The position numbers were made by a program, and so were the translations under genes. The notes beneath the pieces were generated by a model, which saw only the letters and a program-made list of their open reading frames with translations, had not been told where the DNA came from and searched no databases. Positions 12,052 to 22,710 of a stretch of DNA of 64,000 nt are shown here, piece by piece; positions within the stretch are counted from its first letter, which is position 1, and every line of letters starts with the position of its first letter. Origin of the DNA: Hymenopellis radicata (taxonomy: Eukaryota > Basidiomycota > Agaricomycetes > Agaricales > Physalacriaceae); assembly GCA_015501595.1 (NCBI GenBank), contig JADNRX010000071.1:120996-184995 (forward strand). The letters run 5' to 3'.

Positions 12052-12713
12052 ACGAAGAATGTGGTCCAAGAAAGAGAACTGCGATTATGTAATCGGCGTC
12101 GGCGCGACGGATGGACCGCCATGGACCCACTGAGGAGTACAGTGTTTGGGACCGGCCCTTATCTCGCGTTCTTAGCTCTCATTTTGATCCTTCCCAGACA
12201 TGTCATGGCCAGAGCAACGCATAGATGCGTAATCAATGGCGGAAGTACTTAGCGTGGATAGAAGTTGAGCACATTAGGCCTCTTAGGTCTTATATTATCA
12301 CGTAGAAGTATCACAGAAATATCATTCTGATTGATATACAGTGCGGAGGGTTAATACGAATCCTACATTCTAACACCAATGAACTGGGCAAAAAGGACCC
12401 GCTTGGCCGGGACTGCCTGGCACAAAACCGGAAACATCATAGGCCAATATATAATAATGTAGTGAGATTAGGACCAGAGAGATCATTTATGTAGTGCATC
12501 TCTGGTGTTTGGAAACAGAGGGTGTACACCTAGGGTAGGAGGTGCATCTGGCACAATCTTTTCTTCCCCAGGTTCTAGTTTGAAATTTGAAACCGGGACT
12601 TGTCGCGAGGCCGAGAAATAGACCTCATTTCAGCCATGTTTCCGGTTTTCTTTTGGGGGCAGCCTGAAGCTGAACAAAAAGTTATTGTTTCAGAGGGCCC
12701 GATCCCATAGCAT
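12052..12713. other. Intergenic region
   Basis: Upstream of the Obg GTPase and downstream of FOL1. No conserved coding frame is seen. The frame from 12713 down to 12575 is only the read-through of the FOL1 frame break. Confidence 0.45.
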
Positions 12714-15456
12714 CTACCATATGAGCTTAGACACCCGAAGAATATCAGCCATCTCTTGAACATCATGTACACGAACAACGGAAGCCCCTGTTGAACTGCA
12801 CAAGCAACCGTTGCCGCAGTCGCAAACGTACGCTCTTTCGGCGCCGTTGTCCTTCCATCCTGGGCCAAAATGGCACCCAGGAACGACTTGCGTGACGAAC
12901 CGATGAGAAAAGGATATCCCGCCAACGGGTTTCTTCTCCTCGCGGTATCTACGAGAATACGGTGAGCTTGAATAAACAGCATAAAGAGAGCCACAGACCA
13001 GGTCCAATAAGCACATCCGCACTGACAGACGCAGCCTCTCGCAAAACCTCAAGGTTTCCTTTGACTGTTTTACTGAACCCTACACCAGGATCGATCATAA
13101 CCATCCACCGTCGGACACCACCTGGCCCTCGTACAATCTCCTCGACCTTTCGGCCCAACTCTACACGTACTCCTTCGACAACAGAATGATCTGGGCCGGC
13201 ATACAAGTACTCGCTATAGTCTGTATTCGAACCAGCATCTGCCCTTGAATGCATGAGCACAACAGGGACAGCAAACTCCCGCGCCGCGGCCTTCATCCCC
13301 GCCATGTATTCTCTAGCGGCCTCACACTCTTTGGCATCGGTAGACGGGTAGGGGTAACACGTGGGACCGGTGAAGGAATACACATCGTTGATGATGTTTG
13401 CGCCCGCGAGAATGGCTGCGCGCGCAACTTCCGGGCGGAAAGTATCCACGCTAACGGGGACCGATGCAATGTTTTCATCCTCTCGAATGGCAGAAATGAC
13501 TGGAGCGACACGATCGATCTCGTCCTGGACCGACACAAAAGCGGCGCCTGGACGTGTAGAGTATCCCCCAATGTCTAGAATGACTGCACCATCTTGGACG
13601 GCGCTCTTGGCAAAGATCATCGCAGTTGGAAGGCTCTCATGATCAGAGCCGTCGGAGAAGGAGTCGGGCGTCGTGTTCACGATTGCCATGAGACGGGTTT
13701 TTGAATCAAGTTTGGAACGGTTTCCACCGGTGCTCGAGATCGGATATAGCCAGTGGCAGAGTGTGGACGGAACAGGTTGAACTGAAGGAACGATAGGGTC
13801 TCTATCTGACAATGGAAGCTTCGGAACGGGCATGACTTTCCGAAGTGAAGGATCAGCCACCACCTTTTCGAGAAGTCTGCTGATGGTCTGTCCTTTAACA
13901 GGATGCACAAAGTCGGGAATCATGCTGTTATTAAACAGTCAATAAAATGTCAACATCAAGTGGAACACTCACTCGTTCAGTGGCCGAAGGACAAATTCCC
14001 GCTCGCACATTCGGGGATGGGGTACAACAAGATGTCCCTCGAGATTTTCAAGATCCCCTCGCGCATCGATTGCTCGTGTATCCATGACCTCGTCGTTGTA
14101 GAACACAATATCGAGATCCACTGCTCGAGGCCCGTTGCGAATCGATGGCACACGGCCAACAGTCGTTTCGATGCTCTTCAGCAGGCGGAGAAGTTGGATA
14201 GGTTGAAGATCCGTTTCGATCTTTCAATTTCATAAGAGTTGCACTTCCAGAGAAATGCAGAAATACCCACCATGCACGCGCCATTGATGAAGTTTGGTTG
14301 ATCTTCGACGTACATGGGAGTGCTTTCGTACAGAAAACTGGTGTTAACAATGTCCACCTTGCCAGTAACATCTCTTAGTAACTCGTTCGGGGCTTCAAGT
14401 AAACGCAGTGCGAGTTCTATGTTATGAAAACTATCGCCGAGGTTGGATCCAAAAGCAATGGCAGCCGTGGACACACCATTCACGGCACCGACCTGGGTAA
14501 GAACAGTCAGAGGAGAATAGGACCTTATCATGAGGGAATGGTACCTGCATTTTATCGATGGGCGATGGATAGTCTGAGATTGTGCGAGATATCTCGACTT
14601 CAGATGCAGAGGCAAAAACCAGAGCGAACGGCTTCGACGCCTTGACCGAAACAGTCGGAGAGAGTGCGGGAGATTGTCTACGTATTTCTTTCAGCGACTC
14701 CACGGCCGCGTACGACGCCAAGGCCTCCAACGTCAGATACTCGGTCTTGCCGACATTCTATGCAAACGACATCAGCGTATGAACCAGGGACAATAGAGTG
14801 TCTGACCTCATATATCTTTCGAACCACAGCCCGTGTATCGAGAGATTCCCCAGCCTCAAATAGACCGGCATGACCCTCGATGGAGAGGTGTACTCGAGCT
14901 ACTTGTTTCTCCAGTCGCTCGCTCGCATTGACACCAATGATAGCATGACAGTCGATATCTTCTAAAACATGTCTGAAAGTGCCTAATTTCCATGTAGACT
15001 GATCCTGTCTTCGCGCACTTGATTCGAAGACGATGCGAGAGCAGTGTATAGGCGCTTTGATCTGGACGACACTGATGAATGCCTCATCCAAAAGCGAATT
15101 GAAAGGAGCTTCAAGAAGAAGGGCATCATATATGTGTCGTGATATGTGTTCCAGAGATGCAAATGCAGGAGTTCCAGATGTTGGACTGAGTAAAGTTCGC
15201 AACGAAGACGCGATAGCTGAATAGTTTATCGAACTGTTCAGATCATCGTGGTCCGCGGAGTATTTTATGTCGGTAGGAATCGATACAGTCAAGGATATTG
15301 GCTGAAGGACGGGCTTGCCGGCCTGTTTGGACGGCCAGCGAGCGCCCGAATAGAGAAGGACGTCAACGGCGAGATCCTTGACACGAATCCAATCTTTTCT
15401 GCATGGAAATCTTGAGTAAATTGCAAGGAAGGCCGTTCATCCACCGACCTGCTCAT
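12714..15456 (-). CDS. FOL1: Trifunctional folate synthesis enzyme (DHNA-HPPK-DHPS), with a frame break near the end
   Basis: Start ATG at 15456, a tiny first exon (MSR), then at least five more exons. The first part (KDWIRVKDLAVDVLLYSG, about residues 1-300) holds two dihydroneopterin-aldolase-like repeats. The HPPK part follows with AIAFGSNLGDSFHNIELAL, SFLYESTPMYV and GPRAVDLDIVFY. The DHPS part has MAIVNTTPDSFSDG, DIGGYSTRPGA, IINDVYSF, IDPGVGFSKT and GSSRKSFLGAIL. The enzyme makes dihydropteroate from dihydroneopterin and p-aminobenzoate, in mitochondria in yeast. At cccc 12785-12788 the frame breaks: VACAVQQG is in one frame, while the required SVVRVHDVQEMADIL, with the conserved substrate-binding Arg-His, is in another. 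One extra G repairs it. The gene is divergent from SEC11, with 158 bp between starts. Confidence 0.92.
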
Positions 15457-15614
15457 GCTGATTTTTTGGAATCGGGATGACAGTCGGGAAGAGGGCCGAA
15501 GATGGCATCACTTAAGGGTCGCAGCCAAACATCGCCACGACTTCGCGTCCACGTTGCCCCAACTTTACATCTCGACCACCACCGTTGCCGCCGCCGTTCC
15601 CGACATCGCGTCCA

Positions 15615-16378
15615 ATGTTTACCGAAGAACTGAAAGCCTTCCGCAGGCTTGGATTCCGCCATGTACGTCGTGTTAGAGCGCCGTAATACCGTTACTGAAC
15701 ACGACTACAGGTGCTTCTACAATGCTTGAATTTCGCATCTGTAATAGCCTCTGGCCTCATGATTTGGAAAGGACTCGGTTTAATAACAAACACAGAGTCG
15801 CCTATTGTTGTTGTCTTGAGGTGGGCTTTCAACACAACAAGTAACTTCGACTGACAACGGGCAACAGTGGATCAATGGAACCGGCCTTTTACCGTGGAGA
15901 CCTCTTGTTCTTGACGAATCCCGTCAATGACAGGTATCATACTGGCGACATAACCGTATACAAGATTCCTGGTGCTGATATTCCTATCGTTCATCGAGTC
16001 CTAGAGACGCACGACTTTCCCCCAAAAGATTCTTTAAGGTGTGTTATGGCCTGATGTGCTCGGTACATCCTTAATCCTTTGCCAAGTGCCGTCGACCCAA
16101 TATCACCCGCCAAACAGTATCTACTGACCAAAGGAGACAACAACTACATCGACGACATTGACCTATACCAAGGCCTAGACTGGCTCGAAAGGAAACACAT
16201 CGTCGGAAAGGTTCGAGGCTTCCTTCCGTACATTGGATATGTTACAATTGCCATGGTCCGTCGCGTCTCTCAATCACTTGTCATACCTCGTCTCAACGCA
16301 TTTTAGAACGACTTCCCCCAATTGAAGTATGCACTGTTGGGTGGTCTTGGGTTATTGGCTCTCATACAGAGGGAATGA
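15615..16378 (+). CDS. SEC11: Signal peptidase complex catalytic subunit
   Basis: Five exons: 15615-15662, 15711-15820, 15868-16038, 16087-16255 and 16307-16378, in perfect phase, 189 residues. An N-terminal membrane anchor ([20 protein letters not shown]) is followed by the catalytic Ser in SGSMEP, split by intron 2. GDLLFLTNP follows, then the catalytic His in PIVHRVLE and the conserved TKGDNN...D region. A short C-terminal hydrophobic segment ([12 protein letters not shown]) ends the protein. It cleaves signal peptides in the ER lumen as part of the signal peptidase complex (eukaryotic Ser-His dyad type). It shares a short divergent promoter with FOL1. No frame break is present. Confidence 0.95.
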
Positions 16379-16812
16379 TTGTTTGTTAGTTTCTCGTTGC
16401 TCTGTTGAAGAGGCGTGCTAATCTCTACTCATCTCCCAGGCAGATATTATTGCTTTCGTGTAACAACAAATCGACTCATTTTCGGGTGCAGTCTTATGGC
16501 GCGCAGTCCTCTGATAGACCATTCCTCGCTACGCATATCTGAGAGGTGCACCGCCTGCAATAACCTGGCGACCATCTGTCTCAAAGACTGGTCTGGCCGA
16601 TGGAATGCTTACTCACACGTGCCTCGGTGGCGCTTTGACGGAATTCAACATTGACTAAACCGTATGGAAGATAATGTCCATGCCGTTCATAGAAACACAA
16701 GGAGGTAGAATATCGATACAGGCCGCTCAAAACATAAAGGCATCCGAGTCGTAACGCGCCCATTCGGCGATCATCAGAAATCGCACAACGCTAGTTTTGA
16801 ATGTAAGTCATA

Positions 16813-17535
16813 TCACTGGAATCCACGGAAGAGATACGTGCCATCAAGACAGCAGAAACAGAGGATACCAGTTAAGCATGCCATACAAGTACCGCCTCCT
16901 GCGCTACCGCCTTTCTCTTGCTGTTGACTGTTCGTTCACGAGTTCATTAGCGACACGCTTTCGGGTGCACGGCGTAGCCAGAACCATGACTTACACCACG
17001 ATGGTTTGCGGTTGATCTTGGGGTTGATACCCATATTGCCCCTGACCATAGGGAGAAGGCTGGCCGTACTGTCCTTGTCCAGGTCCTTGGTCATAACCTT
17101 GAGATGGATAGTTCTTCTGCTCATAGCCACCCGGTGGTGGGCCGGGAGGAGGGGAATAGTATTGTCCATCGCCCTGGTACGATTGAGGAGGTTGCTATAA
17201 AAGTCTAAGCGTGAATACTTGACTAGATAGGAAGTAAGGAGCGACGAACTTGTGGGGGAGCGAAATAACCGCCGTCATTACCAGGGGGCGGGCCTGAATG
17301 CGCGTCAGCTAGGTGTTGCTACGCGTTTGCCAGATCACTCGTACCTTGCGGTGAAGGGTACTGCCCGGGGGGAGGTCCTACAGCAATTTTGTCAAGGATT
17401 ACACGGTGAATACAAGTTTCTTTCACAAACCTTGAGGAGAAGGATATTGACCAGGAGGAGGACCTAGCGACAGGATGTCGGTAGCCGATTCAGACCGCAA
17501 AGTTACACATTACCTTGAGGAGGGGCGTAAGACAT
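16813..17535 (-). CDS. Pro/Gly/Gln-rich CYSTM protein with duplicated micro-exons
   Basis: Six exons in consistent phase: 17514-17535, 17431-17463, 17345-17377, 17250-17293, 16995-17194 and 16813-16927; about 148 residues. The N-terminal two thirds is low-complexity PPPG/QYG sequence. The C-terminus, TCMACLTGILCFCCL, is a cysteine-rich transmembrane (CYSTM) module, found at the end of small stress-related membrane-associated proteins in eukaryotes. Exons 2 and 3 are each exactly 33 nt and both encode GPPPGQYPSPQ. The last exon continues past the CYSTM core as DGTYLFRGFQ instead of the usual acidic end. Function is unknown beyond the family's link to stress tolerance and the plasma membrane. 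Confidence 0.85.
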
Positions 17536-17605
17536 GGTGGATAGAAAGCAAGGACCGGGTTTTGACTTGGCAAAGGATTGGCAAACCTCCCATGATGCGA
17601 TAGGG

Positions 17606-17615
17606 ATTTATAAAT
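17606..17615 (-). promoter_or_regulatory. TATA box of the CYSTM gene
   Basis: ATTTATAAAT lies about 70 bp upstream of the CYSTM start codon at 17535, at a normal distance for a fungal core promoter with a short 5' leader. It is one of few clear TATA boxes in the window. Confidence 0.5.
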
Positions 17616-17931
17616 TGATGCTGCGTGGCCTCGAGGCGGCCAAGGCTGTACAATCAGTAAGTACGCGCGTTCCACACACTCCGCGGTAATTCCGCTATTG
17701 CTCTTCAGTTTTGGCGCGATCCAGTGTTGAATTGTATTCTGATGAACATGAACAGCGGTCGTTACGCTTTGGTTACACTTGGAGTCAGAGCAGGTACCCA
17801 AGCTGACCGATAACGCCGATCATCAAACGATCACCGATTACAGCACTTGGCTTCATACGGTCACAGCAGTGGTCGTCCTTCGCGCATACGCCGAAAATTT
17901 CGCGCTTGGCCTGTGCTGAAAGCCTTCAGAA

Positions 17932-19389
17932 ATGCCCACTGTTCCGAAATCGCGTCGCCTTGCAGCACCTCTTTCGTCGATAACTGATCCCGAAGAATAT
18001 GCCATTGCCTTCTTCAAGTGGTCTGTTGAAGACCCAGACGCGCCCAAGCACTGTGCTCAGTGTCTCCTCGGTTGCGCTTCAGGCATCACCCTTAGTCTGA
18101 AGGATAGATCTTCCGACGGCGAATCTCTGTCTCCCAGGCTGCTTGCGACGCTCTACGACTTTTGTTCGTCCGCTATTTCGTTTTTGACGAAGGCACGGAC
18201 ATCGAAGCAACTCTCCGACCTTCTTCGCAGTCTATTGAGCTGCTCGTGCGACTTCTCCGTCGCTAAGGTCGATCTGTTTCATCACCATGGAGGTCATGTC
18301 CATAAGGATCATAATCCTTACTATACCGGCCAATCCCACCCCTCGTCTACGCTGGTGCAGCTTCTTTTCGAGCGCCTAAATGGTGTCCTTGCGACCAGTA
18401 GTCAGTCCAAGATCTCCAAGGGCCACAATCGCAAGCGCTGGCCGCGCGATGTCTCTGATATCATCGTCTTCTCTCCCGAGATCCTCATAGAGTCCATAAA
18501 GAACTGGAACATGATCCTTCCAACTCCCATCGCTATCGGTTTCCTATCCCATGCCCTCATACACTGCGGCCGAATCCTCATCACTGCTCTTTTTCGCTCT
18601 GTGGATTTTCTCAAGTACTTCGCTTCCGCAGGTCACTCCCTCTGTAAACGCATCCGCGCGCGCCAGCATGACGTCGCCAAAGAGCACCCCTTGTCGCAAG
18701 TCGGTCATTTTCTTCGTGCTGTCATCGCAACATGCCCCTCGAAGGACATGATAGGCACCTGGGCGCGTGTCACCAACCAGCAGAAAGACATCCTCGGCGT
18801 GCTGCTTCCTATGATCAAGATCCTCCGAGACCCTACTCTATGCCGACCGTCCACATTTGGCGGAGAATTCTTCCTCAAGAATACCATCGAAATGTACATC
18901 TACTTTGGCATTTTCGTCACGAATCAGATGGACCGTGTTCCAGACGATCTCGAGCCGGACATGTGGGTGGATCCTTGGGATGGGGGCGACCGTGACGAGA
19001 GGGTGGAAATGGCGTCGGATGAAATCAAGTACCGCATGCGCGACACGATGTGTTACGTGCCGGGGTGTAAAAAGACGTTCCAGGAGGTCGGCAACGCTTT
19101 CAAGAGGTGCAGTGCGTGCCATGTTATAGGTTACTGCAGCGTGGAGTGTCAGAAGCTGGATTGGAAGGACAACGAGTTCCCGCACAAAATTGTGTGTTCG
19201 CATATTCGACGCTTCTTGGAGGCAGGGAGCGTCGATGTGTCGAAGGATCACGGTCAGAGTGCGGATTGGGCATTGTTGGTCAATAACGTTCAGAAGAGCG
19301 ATCTTTTGAAGGACGAGACTCTGATGGACACTCTAGGTGCATGGGGTCGAAAGGGGTCCAAGAGAAGGGGTGAAGAGATAGAATTGTAA
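17932..19389 (+). CDS. MYND zinc-finger protein
   Basis: One intronless frame of 485 residues. The first 360 residues are helical with no recognised catalytic domain. The C-terminal MYND finger is complete: CYVPGCKKTF, RCSACHVIGYCSVECQ, then DWK and HKIVC, giving the expected C-C, C-C, C-C and H-C ligand pattern. MYND fingers bind proline-rich protein motifs; the rest of this family, frequent in Agaricomycetes, is uncharacterised. A diverged paralogue lies at 28975-30497 on the other strand, also intronless. No frame break is present. Confidence 0.85.
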   Translation: MPTVPKSRRLAAPLSSITDPEEYAIAFFKWSVEDPDAPKHCAQCLLGCASGITLSLKDRSSDGESLSPRLLATLYDFCSSAISFLTKARTSKQLSDLLRSLLSCSCDFSVAKVDLFHHHGGHVHKDHNPYYTGQSHPSSTLVQLLFERLNGVLATSSQSKISKGHNRKRWPRDVSDIIVFSPEILIESIKNWNMILPTPIAIGFLSHALIHCGRILITALFRSVDFLKYFASAGHSLCKRIRARQHDVAKEHPLSQVGHFLRAVIATCPSKDMIGTWARVTNQQKDILGVLLPMIKILRDPTLCRPSTFGGEFFLKNTIEMYIYFGIFVTNQMDRVPDDLEPDMWVDPWDGGDRDERVEMASDEIKYRMRDTMCYVPGCKKTFQEVGNAFKRCSACHVIGYCSVECQKLDWKDNEFPHKIVCSHIRRFLEAGSVDVSKDHGQSADWALLVNNVQKSDLLKDETLMDTLGAWGRKGSKRRGEEIEL

Positions 19390-19582
19390 TAGTTCTGACT
19401 TGGCTTCAAGTTTCGTAGTGCTATCCTGCTTTGTTTTGTTTTCTCTCCACGCAAGAATAGTAATGTCATTTCTGAGCAACCTAAGCCTGTCGAGTTGAAC
19501 AGTTCGTTGTATGAACTATTGGTAGTACAAGTATACAGAATTAAAGTCCACGAAAGGCTACACCCCATTGAATCTATACACG

Positions 19583-20590
19583 TTACTCAGCCGGGACGAT
19601 GTAATGTCTGGCGAATAGATCGTTTTGCATCCATATCACCTGCGCCAGTTGTATTAGTATTAATGGCATCTTAGCGGTGCGAAATAAGTACCTTGTTAAC
19701 GGCAGCAACGGCGTCCATCTTGTCCTGCATACTGAACTTCTCGTCCTCTAATGAAAGTATGGACGTCTGCAGGACAGTCAGAACCCATCCCAGAGTCAGA
19801 GCGCAGTCCCGATCTGTAATGTCTGCTTCAGAGGGTGGGTGGATAAAATGAATTCGACATACAAGGAACAACCAAAGGGTCTACATGTGCGCGATGCTTG
19901 AAGGGCTTCGCACCGGTGTGCATTATTCCGACTTTATCGAGATATTGGAATGTTTTGATCGACGTATAATCGGCAGTCAGAACACGGCGACACCATGCCT
20001 TCATGAAGATCTGTGGCACGTTGAGCTGACTGGGGAAAGTGGACGACAGGGCACGTACTTTGCGGTATACAAGTTGCGGGCTTTCTAAGCTCAGATCTTC
20101 CATTCTAGTGGGCAGGTCTCCATCGAAGCCATCATTCCTCTGCATGAATATCTGTTACGCCGCGTCAACACTAGATCCCACGGGACGGCTGGACAGCAAC
20201 ATACTTGTTTCGTCACGTCAAATTCGAAGAGCTTGGAATACAATCTGTCCACAGTCGGCGGTATTGTGTCGTATATCAAGGGCCCGACTTTGTTGAGAAT
20301 GTCCTGATCGTGCGGCGGAAGCCCATGAAGTCCTTCAGGTAGGTCATCCGAGTCTGTATCGACTTTCTCAAGTCCTCCGGGTCGACTTCCTGCATGTCTG
20401 GGTCCCCTTTGGGCAGCTCGGATAGGCCAGACACAGGGCACACGCCAGGCGCGCCATCCGCTGCGACTGCACCAGAAACAGGGCATGCTGCGGGTTCAGA
20501 GGGATGGGGAGTAGCCTGCCCATCCTCTGGTATAGATGGAGGGGAAGATACGGATAGGTTGTTGAGCTTGAGGGTGTCTACAGCGGCCAT
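19583..20590 (-). CDS. Fungal protoglobin-domain protein with CPVSG tail
   Basis: Start ATG at 20590 (an in-frame upstream codon at 20662 is less likely). About 65 N-terminal residues are disordered and carry two copies of CPVSG. The protoglobin domain starts at MTYLKDFMGF and continues with DQDILNKVGPLIYDTIPPTV, YSKLFEFDVTKQ, QIFMKAWCRRVLTADY, KTFQYLDKVGIMHTG, which holds the likely haem-ligand region, and LGWVLTVLQTSI. The last exon is VIWMQNDLFARHYIVPAE. Introns follow TKQ, VVP and AVNK. Protoglobins are single-domain haem proteins that bind O2, CO and NO. At 20317-20318 the frame breaks between FMGF and PPHDQDIL; one extra C repairs it exactly. Confidence 0.82.
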
Positions 20591-21145
20591 TTTGGAGTCG
20601 GTGATTGGATAGTAACGATTCACTGGCGTTGCTGCTCCAGTCTTTATACGCGGTCTGGCCACCGAGCTGACGGTTTCTGCCGCTCATTAACCAATAGCAT
20701 ATGGCCAATTGTAACGTCCCGTCCTTGACCGTCTAGGCCAAAGCAACATGTCATGGCGGATGGGAGGAAGTCGAGGCACGTTCCAGGCGGCCTGGATTGG
20801 TCGATCGGTGATTCAACCTTATCCAAAGTGTACCTTAGCCTGTCGGAGTCTTGTCCGAGTCGACGTCGTTGAGGCGGGCAGTAAATGTAAGAAGATGACA
20901 GTTCTGAAGCTCAAGTTTGAAGAACCGAAACCTCGACACTGGACTACGTCGAGGTTCAATCGAGGAAGGAATGTCAACGAGGTGACGGAATGTCAAATAT
21001 AACGTTCGGTAACATCGCTAGAAATCCTAACGTACATTGCACAGTCCTTTGTAATATCCCATGTCGTCAACGTCGCTACAGCAAAAACCCCTGATGTAAA
21101 TAAAAAGTATCGGAGTACATGAAAACGTTCTGTAATATATTATCC
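20591..21145. other. Intergenic region
   Basis: Upstream of the protoglobin gene and downstream of the KNH-like gene. No coding frame, repeat or RNA gene was recognised. Confidence 0.4.
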
Positions 21146-22029
21146 TTAGTAGAAGAACAAGCACAGCGCGGCGCTGAATACGGCACCGAGCCATACTTGG
21201 GGCTGACTACCAGCAACGCCGTTACTATCAGTCGAGCTGCTACTCGAGGCAGTTGATGTAGAAGTCGACGTCCTGGTGGAGGTGGAGGTGTGCTTTGTAG
21301 TCGTTGACGTTGCAACCTCTGTGGTTGAGGTAGAATCAGCGATGAGCGCCTCCATGGTCGAGTTGAATGTTCCGGTCATACCGTCCATTCTACAAAGGCA
21401 TTGGTGAGATCAGGAGGGGATAGCGCGACCAATGATCGTACGTGTATTTAGCAGAGAAGGACTGCATCGCGTAGCCGTTGTTATCAGAGTCGGTAAGATT
21501 GTTGGAGTCAACACGAATGAAGCTGCGAGATAATGACATGAATGCAAAGAGCGAGAGGAACCAGCCTACTATCCATCACTATCTCCGCCAATGCTAGCGT
21601 CGACTGTAAATTCGAACATAGACGTGGTTGAGACGTCAATGTCGGACCAATGACCTGGAGGATGACCTGTACGCAGAAAGCATGGATTAGCAACTCAAAA
21701 CTTGAGAAACGCCTTCATGAAAGAGTGGCATAGATTGAAAAATGACGAGAATCAACGACATAGAAACACACCTGCTCAGAGGTTCCGCCAACGGCAATAG
21801 AGAACTGCGCAGCACCAAAGTCAGAAAGCGCATAGGTACCTGCACCATCGTCCATCCAAGTGAGATTGTATGGCGAGCCGCCTGACATGGAAGACCCGCT
21901 GACGGGGAAGGTTATCTATAAGTACATACTAAGCAAAGCGATGGAGTAGCAAGAACAGATTGAACGCACATATACGTCCGCCACAACGGTAGACACAAGG
22001 GCCAGTAATGGGAGCAGTTGACGCAGCAT
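21146..22029 (-). CDS. KNH/Kre9-like secreted GPI-anchored protein (copy 1)
   Basis: Start ATG at 22029 with a clean signal peptide (MLRQLLPLLALVSTVVADVY). The second exon, ITFPVSGSSMSGGSPYNLTW, begins the beta-sandwich domain of the Kre9/Knh1 family; Ser/Thr stretches and a hydrophobic C-terminus (QPQVWLGAVFSAALCLFFY) fit a GPI signal. Five exons, same junctions as the paralogue at 54750-55624. Kre9/Knh1 proteins take part in cell-wall beta-1,6-glucan assembly in yeast; the mushroom members are probably wall-surface proteins of unknown role. At 21644-21645 the frame breaks: VILQVIGP and DIDVSTTSMFEFTVDAS are joined by adding one C, which also restores alignment to the paralogue. Confidence 0.82.
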
Positions 22030-22710
22030 TTGTTGATAATATTCGTCGATAAAAAAGAGTGGTAGATTCAAGAGAGTGAGTAGTCTCGTAGGGAGGTTCG
22101 CAATGCAAAGAAAGATAGTTTACGAGCGCGGAGACTAAGGCCCTTTTTAACTGTTCCTAGTACGCAGTCGCAAGTCAGACCGCTTGAAGTATTTTTGCTG
22201 TAGACGTAGAACCATGGAAAACTGCGGAGGCATTTGCAATAAGAGGTTCGTTTATTCAGAATCACTGGTCCGCAGAAGTTCAAAGTCAAGAGGTTCCCAG
22301 GTATGTTGTAGAATTATCCTGACAATAGGCATTGCAAGGGCGGGAGCTTTCGAATGAGGTGGTGCAAGTTCAAGTTGCAAACGAGCCGAAAAGCGGCCGA
22401 TCGATCGCGCCTGATCAGAAATTTGCCGTCGACACGCACTCTCAGTCTCTCACCCAGTGACCACACTTGCCAGCCTACATAGTCAGTTCCTCTGGCCAAT
22501 ATTATCCGACCTCTGCCACGGTCCGAGTCGAACTGAAAATGTTCTGGACTCGCACGGAGCTTAGCGGCCAGTGGCCGAACACGCCATTACACTTGTTCGC
22601 ATCTGCGCCGTCAACTCCTGAGATCTCATGTTTCCTCTTTTCTGGGTATAACAAGTACAGTCGTGCGCGTGAGTTCTGCATCAGTAGAGGCCCATGCACT
22701 GCTGACTGCT
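22030..22710. other. Intergenic region
   Basis: Between the KNH-like gene and the 3' end of the NAPE-PLD-like gene. No supported gene is present; short open frames lack domains and splice logic. Confidence 0.4.
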
